A stretch of 6,860 bases of DNA from Massilia sp. (GCA_003484545.1 DNCF01000526.1:1-6860), one strand, 5' to 3'. Positions 1 to 6,029 are shown, counted from the first letter of the stretch. The notes: generated by a model from the sequence alone, not told the origin. Made by a program: numbers and translations.

Positions 1-1472
1 GCGCAGAAACGGTGCTGCAGGCGAACCTCACCGACCCCGTTCGCGCTGCGTACCAGCGGATGCGGCGACACGCAGCCGTCGGTCCACTCGGCCACCGCGC
101 GATAGCCATCGTTGCGGGGCGTGCCGATGAAGCCGAGGGTGGGGCGCACTTCCTGGCCGACCGTGACGATATCGGGCAAGCCGTTCACCGGGCCGAGCAC
201 GGGAGCGTCGCTTCCTGTTTTCCCCGGACGCAGCAGGACCAGCCCCGCGTTCGACGCGGCCACGATGGTGCCGGCATCGTTGATCGCCAGGCCCTCGGTC
301 AGCACCAGCCCGGGCGGGCGCCGGTAGACGAGTTCGTTCAGGTCGATCGGCTTGCTCGGCCCCCGCCACAGCGCGGCCCGCTCCCCGAGCGTGTCCAGCC
401 CTATCCGTCCCACCATCTGCGTATGGTTGTTCACGTCGGAGACACCGGTCGCGACTGCCGGTCCGCGCGGCAGCAGGACCAGTCCCCGCGCGCGCGACCA
501 CAGGTAGGCGGCCGTGCCGCCCGGCCTGCTGGTGTTGCCGACGATCTCGCCGCGGTCGTTCAGGTCGGCGACAAGCTCTGGAAAGCCCTCGATGCCGGCC
601 TGGGCGCCGGTCCACACCAGCCGGCTGCCGGCACCGCGGAAAAAGCCGCGGAAGACCACGTCCGGACTCCCATCCGGGCTGGTCAGGCGGTGGCCGGCGG
701 CATCGCCTCTTTCATTGACGCGCTCGACCTGGCCAGGGCCCAGGCTCAGGGCGCGCCCGTCCCGGCCCCACAAGGTGGCCAGGACATCCTCTTCGACGGC
801 ATAGCCTCCGGCCAGCGCGGCGTTGTTGATATCGTTGGGCCAGGAGCTCAAGGCCGGGACCGGCCCGAGCGGAACGATCGTGCCGTCGGGTTCCCAGCGC
901 ACCGCCCGATAGGGAATGCCCGGGTACGGCGCGTCGGGGATGGACAGGGTCCCGGCCACCTGGTTGCGGTCGTTGATCGCCTGCGCGGTGCCGTCGCGCG
1001 GGCCCGGCAGCACGCGGTAGCCGCCGGCGACGGTCCAGGTGAAGGGAATCTGTATGGCGAGCGGATCCGTGGCGAAGGCCGAGGTACCCGCGACCACGCC
1101 ACGGTTGTTCAGGTCGGCGACGCGCACGATGCCGCCCGCGAGCGAGCCCATGTCGTGGACGCGCACGCCGTCGTAGAAACCCGCGCCGACGTAGCTCGGG
1201 CCGCTGAAGGCCACCTGTCCCTTCTCGTTGAGATGCGCGTTGGTGCCGGGAGGCGCGAGATTGATCACGCTGTACACCGGCGGCGTGCCACCGGCATGCG
1301 CCGCCTCGACGGTTTCCGCTTGCGCGGCGCTTGCGCCGGCCGACGACACAAGGACATTCGGACCGGCGCCGCCACCCTTGGCCGCACCGCCGGCCGCGAC
1401 GAGGAGCGGCAGCAGGATACCGGCCAGGGCTTTTTTGCGGAAGGCGGGGGTGTTGAGCGAATGCTGTTTCAT
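1..1472 (-). CDS. Exported HAF-repeat-type protein, C-terminus beyond window edge
   Basis: Partial gene: 490 codons are visible from the ATG at 1472 and no stop occurs before base 1. The N-terminus (MKQHSLNTPAFRKKA, then a hydrophobic run LAGILLPLLVAAGGA) is a typical Sec signal peptide, so the product is probably exported. The body carries at least eight copies of a short motif of the form [IVL]N[DNE]xGxxxG, near residues 80, 120, 166, 214, 252, 303, 346 and 397. Examples are LNNRGVVAG, INDRNQVAG, LNDRGEIVG and INDAGTIVA. These alternate with AVRW, ATLW, AYLW and AALW segments, and one ends in the PIDLNEL pattern. This alternation is characteristic of HAF-repeat extracellular proteins, a family of unknown biochemical role. 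From about residue 425 the repeats stop and a different, Cys-containing segment begins (TDGC...HRFC), possibly an Ig/PKD-like domain. The C-terminal sorting signal, if any, is not visible. A purine-rich GGGAAGGGAA lies about 7-16 bases before the ATG. The long plus-strand frame over this gene is a GC-skew shadow. Confidence 0.85.
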   Translation of the reverse strand, partial: MKQHSLNTPAFRKKALAGILLPLLVAAGGAAKGGGAGPNVLVSSAGASAAQAETVEAAHAGGTPPVYSVINLAPPGTNAHLNEKGQVAFSGPSYVGAGFYDGVRVHDMGSLAGGIVRVADLNNRGVVAGTSAFATDPLAIQIPFTWTVAGGYRVLPGPRDGTAQAINDRNQVAGTLSIPDAPYPGIPYRAVRWEPDGTIVPLGPVPALSSWPNDINNAALAGGYAVEEDVLATLWGRDGRALSLGPGQVERVNERGDAAGHRLTSPDGSPDVVFRGFFRGAGSRLVWTGAQAGIEGFPELVADLNDRGEIVGNTSRPGGTAAYLWSRARGLVLLPRGPAVATGVSDVNNHTQMVGRIGLDTLGERAALWRGPSKPIDLNELVYRRPPGLVLTEGLAINDAGTIVAASNAGLVLLRPGKTGSDAPVLGPVNGLPDIVTVGQEVRPTLGFIGTPRNDGYRAVAEWTDGCVSPHPLVRSANGVGEVRLQHRFC

Positions 1473-1569
1473 GACGGATTCCCTTCCCGTGAAGTAGGTG
1501 CAAGGTTTGCCGGTGCAGGCGCCGGGACGGCATCGTCGTCGGGCGCCGGCCTCTGCCCGGTCCGTCCCT

Positions 1570-1597
1570 ACTCTAGAGGCCGTGGCCCGGCAGTGAA
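1570..1597 (-). promoter_or_regulatory. Weak sigma-70-like promoter candidate for the HAF-repeat gene
   Basis: On the minus strand TTCACT (1597-1592) and TAGAGT (1575-1570) are separated by 16 bases, each matching the sigma-70 consensus at 4 of 6 positions. The position would leave a leader of roughly 90 bases before the ATG at 1472. In GC-rich DNA such matches arise by chance, so this is only a candidate. Confidence 0.25.
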
Positions 1598-1664
1598 CTG
1601 ATCAGGCACAAGGCTCCGCGCAAAGCCCGTCGCGGACGCGAAGCTTTCCTGTGGTAACGGATTG

Positions 1665-1684
1665 CACGGTGAAATAAAACCGTG
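1665..1684. promoter_or_regulatory. 20-bp dyad, possible operator or hairpin
   Basis: CACGGT (1665-1670) and ACCGTG (1679-1684) are perfect inverted arms around the AT-rich centre GAAATAAA. TTGC before it and GCAA (1687-1690) after it add outer, slightly offset symmetry. It lies between two divergent genes, 172 bases before the acyltransferase ATG, where a transcription factor site would be expected. No regulator is identifiable from sequence. It could equally be a small hairpin. Confidence 0.35.
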
Positions 1685-1855
1685 TAGCAACTTGCCGCCG
1701 CGAACCAACTGGACAGCAAAGAGTGACTTCCAGAATGCGCGTGCTGCAGCGCCGGAAAACCCGGCCCGACAATCCGGCCCGTCCTGCGCGCCCGCAAGCC
1801 CGACCCGCCGCCAAGGCCCTAGGATTTGATGCGACCAGACCCGGACGGAGGAAGC

Positions 1856-3049
1856 ATGAATCCCGCAAGCGCGCCGCGCGTAAGCCTGCTCGGCAAGACC
1901 AACCTTGACGAATCCTGCCAGCACGCGATCCTCATTTCGGCCCTGCGCACCTGCGCGGCGCTGCAAGTGCTGGCCACCCACCTGCGCGGCGAGTTCTATC
2001 CCAGCCTGCGGACGGTGTCCGAGCCGGCGCTCTGGTACCAGGCCCTGGCTTTCCTGACCGGGTTCGGGCACCTGTCCGTCGTCATCTTCTTCCTGCTCAG
2101 CGGCTGGCTGGTGGGCGGCAGCGTGCTCAACAAACTGGGACAGCCACGCCTCCTGGCCGCGTATGCGATCGATCGGGTCACCCGCCTCTGGATCGTGTTG
2201 ATTCCGGGCTTCGTCCTGACCCTGGTGCTGGGCACCGTGACGGGCAGCGTCGATCCGACCCGGGTCAGCTATGCGCCGGACGACGCGTATTCGCTGACCA
2301 CCTTCCTCGGCAACCTGTTCGGCCTGCAAGGCATGGCCGTGCCCCGTTTCGGCGGCAACTACGCGCTCTGGAGCCTGGCGAACGAGATCTGGTACTACGC
2401 CCTGTTTCCCCTGCTGCTGCTGCCCATCATCGGCAAATCCCGTTTCACGAAGGCGGCGGGCCCGCTCCTCGCCGTCTTCATCGCTTCGCAGCTGCTGGCC
2501 GACATCAGCCTCTACTTCCTGATCTGGCTGCTCGGCGTGGGGTTTTCGCGCGTGCGCATCGTGCTGTCGCGCCCAATGCGCCTGGCACTGGTGGCGGTGC
2601 TGCTCGCGCTGGCAGCGTACCTGCGGCTGAGCGGCAGCATCGGCACCCTGATCGTAGCGACCTTTCCCGAGGACTTGCTGTTCAGCCTGCTCTTCCTCTG
2701 CCTGCTGTCGAGCCTGCAGTTTCCGGCCGAGCGCAGCCGTCCCGGCAACCGCATTGCGATCGCGCTGGGCGTCCTGGCGCCGTTCTCCTTCACCCTGTAC
2801 GTCATCCACTACCCCTTGCTGTACCTGATCAAGCATCTCGGCCAGCCGTATGGCATCAGCCAGCTGTCGCCGACCGATCCCGCTTCGGTGCTCGTGTACG
2901 TCGCACTGTTCGCCGCGATCGTCGCCTTTGCCTGGCTGTTCCACCTGCCTTTCGAGGCCCAAACCAACCGGCTGCGCCGCTTCGTGAAACGGCTCCTGCT
3001 CGAACCGCGCGACGCGTCTTATTCCGGTGCGCCGATGCGCGACTCCTGA
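1856..3049 (+). CDS. Acyltransferase-3 family integral membrane protein
   Basis: A 397-residue polytopic membrane protein of the acyltransferase 3 family, which transfers acyl groups (often acetyl) to sugars of surface polysaccharide, LPS or other cell-surface molecules. Family hallmarks are visible in order: LRTCAALQVLATHL with Arg31 and His42 (the R...H of the first helix), GHLSVVIFFLLSGWLVGG at 71-88, IDRVTRLW at 105-112 (the usual basic RxxR segment), WSLANEIWYYALFP at 172-185 (the WSLxxEexFY motif), and FSFTLYVIHYPLL at 310-322 (the SYxLYLxHxP motif). About ten hydrophobic segments span the chain, with a short basic cytoplasmic tail. I chose the ATG at 1856 because an excellent Shine-Dalgarno (GGAGGAAG) lies just before it; an upstream TTG at 1826 would add ten residues without a site of its own. 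The substrate cannot be told: no polysaccharide cluster is adjacent. Confidence 0.88.
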   Translation: MNPASAPRVSLLGKTNLDESCQHAILISALRTCAALQVLATHLRGEFYPSLRTVSEPALWYQALAFLTGFGHLSVVIFFLLSGWLVGGSVLNKLGQPRLLAAYAIDRVTRLWIVLIPGFVLTLVLGTVTGSVDPTRVSYAPDDAYSLTTFLGNLFGLQGMAVPRFGGNYALWSLANEIWYYALFPLLLLPIIGKSRFTKAAGPLLAVFIASQLLADISLYFLIWLLGVGFSRVRIVLSRPMRLALVAVLLALAAYLRLSGSIGTLIVATFPEDLLFSLLFLCLLSSLQFPAERSRPGNRIAIALGVLAPFSFTLYVIHYPLLYLIKHLGQPYGISQLSPTDPASVLVYVALFAAIVAFAWLFHLPFEAQTNRLRRFVKRLLLEPRDASYSGAPMRDS

Positions 3050-3107
3050 GCGGCCACCCGCGCCGGGTCCTCGCGGGGTGAACCCGACAGGATGCGGCAC
3101 TTGCGAT

Positions 3108-3121
3108 TTGACCTGGATCAA
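3108..3121. promoter_or_regulatory. FNR/ANR-type box upstream of the universal stress gene
   Basis: TTGAC-CTGG-ATCAA differs from the classical FNR/ANR consensus TTGAT-N4-ATCAA at one base. It is embedded in a longer perfect inverted repeat, GATTTGA (3105-3111) and TCAAATC (3118-3124). If the box centre (3114.5) is at -41.5, as in class II activation, transcription would begin near 3156 and the -10 hexamer would occupy 3144-3149. That position reads CAGACT, which keeps the important A at position 2 and T at position 6. The leader to the ATG at 3215 would be about 59 bases. FNR/ANR proteins are oxygen-sensing activators, and universal stress genes are known targets in Pseudomonas aeruginosa. 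Which regulator acts here is inference. Confidence 0.7.
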
Positions 3122-3214
3122 ATCCAGAAGCAGCCCCGAGGGTCAGACTAAGGCCGGCTGCACGCGATCGACCACGCGCGGTGCGGGGTCACGCGGCCGC
3201 ATCGAGGAGCCATC

Positions 3215-3652
3215 ATGTTCAAGCACATTCTGATTCCCACCGACGGGTCGGAGCTGTCGGAACGCGCCGTGCTCGCGGGCGTCAGCTTTGCCAAGGAAGT
3301 CGGAGCCCAGGTAACCGGCGTTACCGCCCTGCCCGAGTTCCGCACCTTTACCCTTGATTCCGACATGATCGAAACCACCGAGGACGAGTACCTGGCCGCC
3401 AGCGAGCGGCGCGGCGACAAGTTCCTGGCGACGGTCGTCGACGCGGCGCGGGCCGCCGGCGTCACCTGCAATACGGTGCTGGCGCGTTCGGACCGGCCCG
3501 CCGAGGCCATCCTGCACACGGCGCGCGAGCGCGGCTGCGACCTGATCATCATGGCTTCGCACGGCCGGCATGGGATCGGCAGCGTCTTGCTGGGCAGCGA
3601 AACCCAGAAGGTCCTGGTGCAGAGCGCCATTCCGGTGCTGGTGTACCGCTGA
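3215..3652 (+). CDS. Universal stress protein, UspA family, single domain
   Basis: A 145-residue cytoplasmic protein with the complete single-Usp-domain pattern. It starts FKHILIPTDGS, with Asp10 in the first-strand nucleotide-contact position. The C-terminal half has CDLIIMASHGRHGIGSVLLG, followed by SETQKVLVQSAIPVLVYR. The ATP-binding consensus G-2x-G-9x-G(S/T) is present as A114-SH-G117-(9 residues)-G127-S128. The first Gly is thus replaced by Ala, a common variation, and the protein probably still binds nucleotide. Such proteins are usually dimers that support survival under starvation, hypoxia or other stress rather than catalysing a defined reaction. GAGGAG ends five bases before the ATG, fixing the start. 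The gene has its own FNR-type control region and is probably monocistronic: it is 165 bases from the acyltransferase and followed by a hairpin. Confidence 0.93.
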   Translation: MFKHILIPTDGSELSERAVLAGVSFAKEVGAQVTGVTALPEFRTFTLDSDMIETTEDEYLAASERRGDKFLATVVDAARAAGVTCNTVLARSDRPAEAILHTARERGCDLIIMASHGRHGIGSVLLGSETQKVLVQSAIPVLVYR

Positions 3653-3660
3653 CTGCGGCG

Positions 3661-3697
3661 GCCTGCGCGCGGCGGCCACGGTTGCGGCCGCGCAGGC
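3661..3697 (+). terminator. GC-rich hairpin just after the universal stress gene
   Basis: GCCTGCGCG (3661-3669) pairs perfectly with CGCGCAGGC (3689-3697) around a 19-base loop, starting nine bases after the stop codon. The position suits transcript termination or 3'-end protection. No T tract follows, so it is not a canonical intrinsic terminator, and high GC makes chance pairing more likely. Confidence 0.35.
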
Positions 3698-3800
3698 GGG
3701 GCGACGTCGACGGATGCCTGGCTGGCCGGGCCTCCTTTCCTGGTGGCCTTGCTGCGTTGCCCGGCTATTTTCCGTAGTCCGTGTCGTTTGATTGGTTGGT

Positions 3801-3810
3801 TTTCGCGAAA
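3801..3810. repeat. 10-bp perfect palindrome TTTCGCGAAA
   Basis: A perfect palindrome in the AT-rich stretch before the recombinase gene, ten bases upstream of the left copy of the GGTTAGTTACA repeat. It could be a binding site for a regulator or accessory protein of the recombinase; this is inferred from location only. Confidence 0.35.
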
Positions 3811-3819
3811 TCGTGCGTT

Positions 3820-3830
3820 GGTTAGTTACA
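3820..3830 (+). repeat. Left copy of the 11-bp direct repeat flanking the recombinase
   Basis: GGTTAGTTACA occurs here and again at 4935-4945 in the same orientation, one copy on each side of the recombinase gene and outside its likely coding sequence. The copies are 1,115 bases apart, start to start. Identical repeats around a tyrosine recombinase are what attL/attR core sites look like. Here the repeat continues into an AT-rich segment that does not match the right copy. Confidence 0.6.
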
Positions 3831-3843
3831 TATTATGTTAAGG
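3827..3843 (+). other. dif-like half site (XerD side) overlapping the left repeat
   Basis: ATATTATGTTAA (3830-3841) is identical to the end of the central region plus the XerD-binding arm of dif sites as I remember them from gamma- and betaproteobacteria (...TATATTATGTTAAAT). The opposite XerC-side arm is not recognisable, so this is not a complete dif. The segment is strikingly AT-rich for this window and contains the small dyad ACATA-T-TATGT (3828-3838). It also contains TATTAT (3831-3836), a 5/6 match to a -10 hexamer, so it could simply be the recombinase promoter. Confidence 0.4.
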
Positions 3844-3872
3844 TAGGCGATCTCCATTTGGGCTCCTTCGCC

Positions 3873-4865
3873 ATGCATCATCCGACATCGTGGGATGCCG
3901 ATCCCGTCCGCGCATTCAAGGACTTCGTGACCACCACGGCTTTCGCCGAAACCGGCCGGCGCCCCCGCGCCGACGGCACGCTCCGGGTGCTGTCGGCGGA
4001 CTCGGCGAAGATCTACATCTTCATGTTCAACAACGTGACCAGCTGGTTCATGGAGCAAGGTCTCGCCTTCTCCAGCGTCACCCACGCCGACCTGTTGCGC
4101 TTCATCGGCCGCACGGTCAAGGGCAAGCGCGTCCTGAACAGCAAGATCGCCTACCGCTACCTGCGCTTGCTGGAACGCTGCTACGAACACCTCGAGGTAG
4201 TGCCGAATCCGGCGCAGCAAGCCATCCTCGGGATCGACCGTGCCCACATCGCAAAAGACGAGGCTGGACGCAGCCTGTCGGAGGACCAGCTGGAACGCTT
4301 CTTCGCCGCCCTGCCCGCGCCGGCGCCGCGACGCCGGCGCAGCACGCCTTTCGATGGCTGGAAGCGCCGGCGCGACCGCGCGATGCAGGTCGTCATGGCG
4401 CTGGCCGGCCTGCGGGTGTCCGAAGCGATCGGCCTGCTCATTCCGGAAGTCGGACGCCAGCCCGCACTCGACGGATCGATCGTGCTGACCATCACCCCCG
4501 AGGCCAAGCACGACACCAGCCACGAGCACGAGGTCGCCCTTCCCCGCGACGGTGCCGACGAGCTGCGCGCCTGGCTGCAGGAGCGCGAAGCGATGGCGAT
4601 TCCGGGCGAGCTGGTCTTCCCCGCCAACCTGACCGGCGCCCGGATGACCAGGAAAACCGTCTACGTGCAGATGCGGGCGACTTTCGAGCGCGCCGGCATG
4701 GACCCGTGGCATTCAGGCGGGCGCACCTTGCGCAATACCTTTGCGAAACGCCGCCTCGAGAATGGCGCGAAAGCCGCCGAGCTCAAGGACGAGCTGGGCC
4801 TGGCGCTCGAACGCTCCGCCGCCGACTACAAGCTCACCCGCGTGACGCCGGATCCAACGGACTGA
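3873..4865 (+). CDS. Tyrosine recombinase/integrase with variant active site
   Basis: 330 residues from the ATG at 3873, the usual size of Xer-like recombinases. An N-terminal helical core-binding domain (about 10-120) precedes the catalytic domain (about 135-320). Catalytic landmarks are LAGLRVSEAIGLL with Arg181, a basic beta-hairpin region with Lys212 as candidate lysine, RTLRNTF with Arg287, and DELGLALERSAADY ending in the likely nucleophile Tyr319. Two usual histidines are absent: the HxxR box reads Arg284-T-L-Arg287, and the LGH motif reads LGL (Leu310). Spacing from LGL to Tyr is canonical, so the alignment is secure. The start is uncertain: the ATG has no Shine-Dalgarno, while the in-frame TTG at 3858 has AAGGTAGG upstream. 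The frame remains open back to a TTG at 3792, but that stretch holds the AT-rich repeat and is probably non-coding. It is convergent with lpxO and enclosed by direct repeats. No other phage or conjugation genes are present. Confidence 0.88.
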   Translation: MHHPTSWDADPVRAFKDFVTTTAFAETGRRPRADGTLRVLSADSAKIYIFMFNNVTSWFMEQGLAFSSVTHADLLRFIGRTVKGKRVLNSKIAYRYLRLLERCYEHLEVVPNPAQQAILGIDRAHIAKDEAGRSLSEDQLERFFAALPAPAPRRRRSTPFDGWKRRRDRAMQVVMALAGLRVSEAIGLLIPEVGRQPALDGSIVLTITPEAKHDTSHEHEVALPRDGADELRAWLQEREAMAIPGELVFPANLTGARMTRKTVYVQMRATFERAGMDPWHSGGRTLRNTFAKRRLENGAKAAELKDELGLALERSAADYKLTRVTPDPTD

Positions 4866-4869
4866 CGGG

Positions 4870-4923
4870 CTGGCGGCAAACGTGCTGGCGGCGAGCGGGC
4901 CTGGCGGCAAGCGGTGCCGGCGG
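4870..4923 (+). repeat. GC-rich degenerate tandem repeat after the recombinase
   Basis: CTGGCGGC occurs at 4870-4877, 4885-4892 and 4901-4908, each followed by a variable [AG]A[AG]CG-like segment. A degenerate fourth unit (GCCGGCGG, 4916-4923) follows. The period is 15-16 bases. The array sits between the recombinase stop codon and the right flanking repeat. It may be a binding array for the recombinase or simple-sequence expansion. Confidence 0.5.
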
Positions 4924-4934
4924 TCGACTCTGTC

Positions 4935-4945
4935 GGTTAGTTACA
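4935..4945 (+). repeat. Right copy of the 11-bp direct repeat flanking the recombinase
   Basis: GGTTAGTTACA, identical to 3820-3830 and in the same orientation, 69 bases after the recombinase stop codon. It is followed by AAATGTGG and, 19 bases later, by the A tract of the lpxO terminator. It would mark the right boundary of a recombinase unit of roughly 1.1 kb. Confidence 0.6.
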
Positions 4946-4964
4946 AAATGTGGTCGGTGGGCCG

Positions 4965-4993
4965 AAAAAAAGCGCCGCTTCTCAGCGGCGCTT
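4965..4993 (-). terminator. Intrinsic terminator for lpxO
   Basis: AAGCGCCGCT (4970-4979) and AGCGGCGCTT (4984-4993) form a perfect 10-bp stem with a four-base loop. Read on the minus strand, the stem is followed by a run of seven T (complement of 4965-4971), the textbook rho-independent arrangement. It lies 120 bases beyond the lpxO stop codon. On the plus strand the stem is followed only by a poor T tract, so it would stop recombinase transcripts less well. Confidence 0.88.
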
Positions 4994-5030
4994 CATCATG
5001 GCGTCGGAGGGGATCGACAGCGCCAGGGGA

Positions 5031-5070
5031 AATCGGACCGAATCCCGACGAATCGGAACGAACCCGGCCG
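5031..5070. repeat. Four imperfect 10-bp tandem units
   Basis: AATCGGACCG, AATCCCGACG, AATCGGAACG and AACCCGGCCG follow one another without gaps, all beginning AA and ending CG. They lie in the lpxO 3' untranslated region, between the stop codon and the terminator. The near-helical period could phase a DNA-bending protein; function is unknown. Confidence 0.5.
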
Positions 5071-5112
5071 CGTCCTGCCGCCCCGGGCGCCCAATACCCC
5101 GAAGCGAGCGGG

Positions 5113-6012
5113 TCAGAGCCAGTAGATCAGCGCGGCCACGCCGACGATCAGGGCCACCTTGGTGACCTTGTACGCGGTCTTGTTCCAGGCCTTGTAGCGG
5201 CGGCGGTACTGGCCCATCACGTGCGACACGCGGAACGCCTTGCTGACGAAGCCGGTCTGGTCGCCGGTTTCGTTGGGCGAGCTGGCGGCGGTCATCATGG
5301 TGCGGCCCAGCCAGCGGTTGATCGCCTGCATCCAGCGGTAGCGCATGGGGCGCTCGACGTCGCAGAACAGGATCACGCGGTCGCTGTCGCTGCCGTTGAT
5401 CGCCCAGTGGATGTAGGTTTCGTCGAAGATCACGCCTTCGCCGTCGCGCCAGCTGTGGCGCTGCCCGTCGACGTCGATGAAGCAGCGGTCGTCGTTCGGC
5501 GTGGCCAGGCCCAGGTGGTAGCGCATCGAGCCGGCGAAAGGATCGCGGTGCGGATTGAGCTTGGCGCCCGGCGGCAGTTCGGCGAACATCGCCGCCTTCA
5601 CCGACGGGATGGCCTGCAGCAGCGCATAGGTCTGGGGGCAGAGGCGCTGGGCCGACGGGTGGCTGGCGTCATACCATTTCAGGTAGAAGCGCTTCCAGCC
5701 GGTCTTGAAGAAGGAGTTGAAGCCGGCATCGTCGTTCTGCTCGGCCGCCTTGATCTTCTTGAGCGCGAGCATGTTCTCGGCCTCGGCGCGGATCACCTGC
5801 CAGTTCTGCTGCAGCGGCGCCAACTCGGGGAACTGGCTCACCGGAATGTAGGGCGTGCTCGGGACCTTCGAGAAGTAATGCATGAAGATGTTGATCGGCG
5901 CCATGAACGACGAATGGTCGAACAACTGGCGTCCGAACGGCAGGCGGACCTTGCCGCGGAAGTGAATGTGCAGGATCGAGAGAAAATAAAAACCGATTAC
6001 CGCCCACTTCAT
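5113..6012 (-). CDS. lpxO: Lipid A hydroxylase LpxO (Fe(II)/2-oxoglutarate dioxygenase)
   Basis: 299 residues, the size of Salmonella LpxO, in the aspartyl/asparaginyl beta-hydroxylase family. LpxO adds a 2-hydroxyl group to a secondary acyl chain of lipid A at the inner membrane, using O2, Fe(II) and 2-oxoglutarate. The metal triad is clear: the HxD motif at His155-Arg-Asp157 (LNPHRDPFAG) and distal His202 in FDETYIHWAINGSDSDR, with Arg212 as the likely 2-oxoglutarate-binding residue. Hydrophobic segments at about residues 2-18 and 283-299 would anchor both ends to the membrane, as in known LpxO. I chose the ATG at 6012 because the protein then begins MKWAVIGFYF as family members do and a G-rich GGGGGTG lies upstream. 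The frame extends to 6156 without family-like sequence. A strong terminator follows at 4965-4993. A palindrome sits in its leader, which may reflect regulation. Confidence 0.9.
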   Translation of the reverse strand: MKWAVIGFYFLSILHIHFRGKVRLPFGRQLFDHSSFMAPINIFMHYFSKVPSTPYIPVSQFPELAPLQQNWQVIRAEAENMLALKKIKAAEQNDDAGFNSFFKTGWKRFYLKWYDASHPSAQRLCPQTYALLQAIPSVKAAMFAELPPGAKLNPHRDPFAGSMRYHLGLATPNDDRCFIDVDGQRHSWRDGEGVIFDETYIHWAINGSDSDRVILFCDVERPMRYRWMQAINRWLGRTMMTAASSPNETGDQTGFVSKAFRVSHVMGQYRRRYKAWNKTAYKVTKVALIVGVAALIYWL

Positions 6013-6029
6013 CACGCACCCCCAGGAAC

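Larger units (their letters stand above)
1473..1855. other. Divergent intergenic region (383 bp)
   Basis: This stretch separates the minus-strand HAF-repeat gene from the plus-strand acyltransferase. It should therefore contain promoters for both. I see a weak minus-strand promoter candidate (1570-1597) and a clear dyad (1665-1684), each listed separately. Open frames running through the region have no ribosome binding site or recognisable protein content, and I do not call a gene in it. Confidence 0.6.

Noticed and set aside
12..1601. Long plus-strand open frame of 529 codons
   Set aside because: It lies antisense to the HAF-repeat gene. Its product has low-complexity Arg/Gly/Ala-rich composition with no fold or motif and no ribosome binding site. 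The opposite strand has a signal peptide and regular repeats.
3064..3086. Possible hairpin CGGGT...ACCCG after the acyltransferase
   Set aside because: It has only five base pairs, a 13-base loop and no T tract, which is too weak to call a terminator in GC-rich DNA.
1568..3121. Long minus-strand open frame of 517 codons
   Set aside because: It is antisense to the acyltransferase, which has clear family motifs. The minus product is a Gln/Arg/Ala-rich shadow of GC-skewed codons.
3890..5125. Plus-strand frame of 411 codons overlapping the recombinase
   Set aside because: It is frame-shifted relative to a gene with recognisable recombinase motifs. It runs through the flanking repeat and the lpxO terminator, and its composition is Arg/Pro/Ala shadow.
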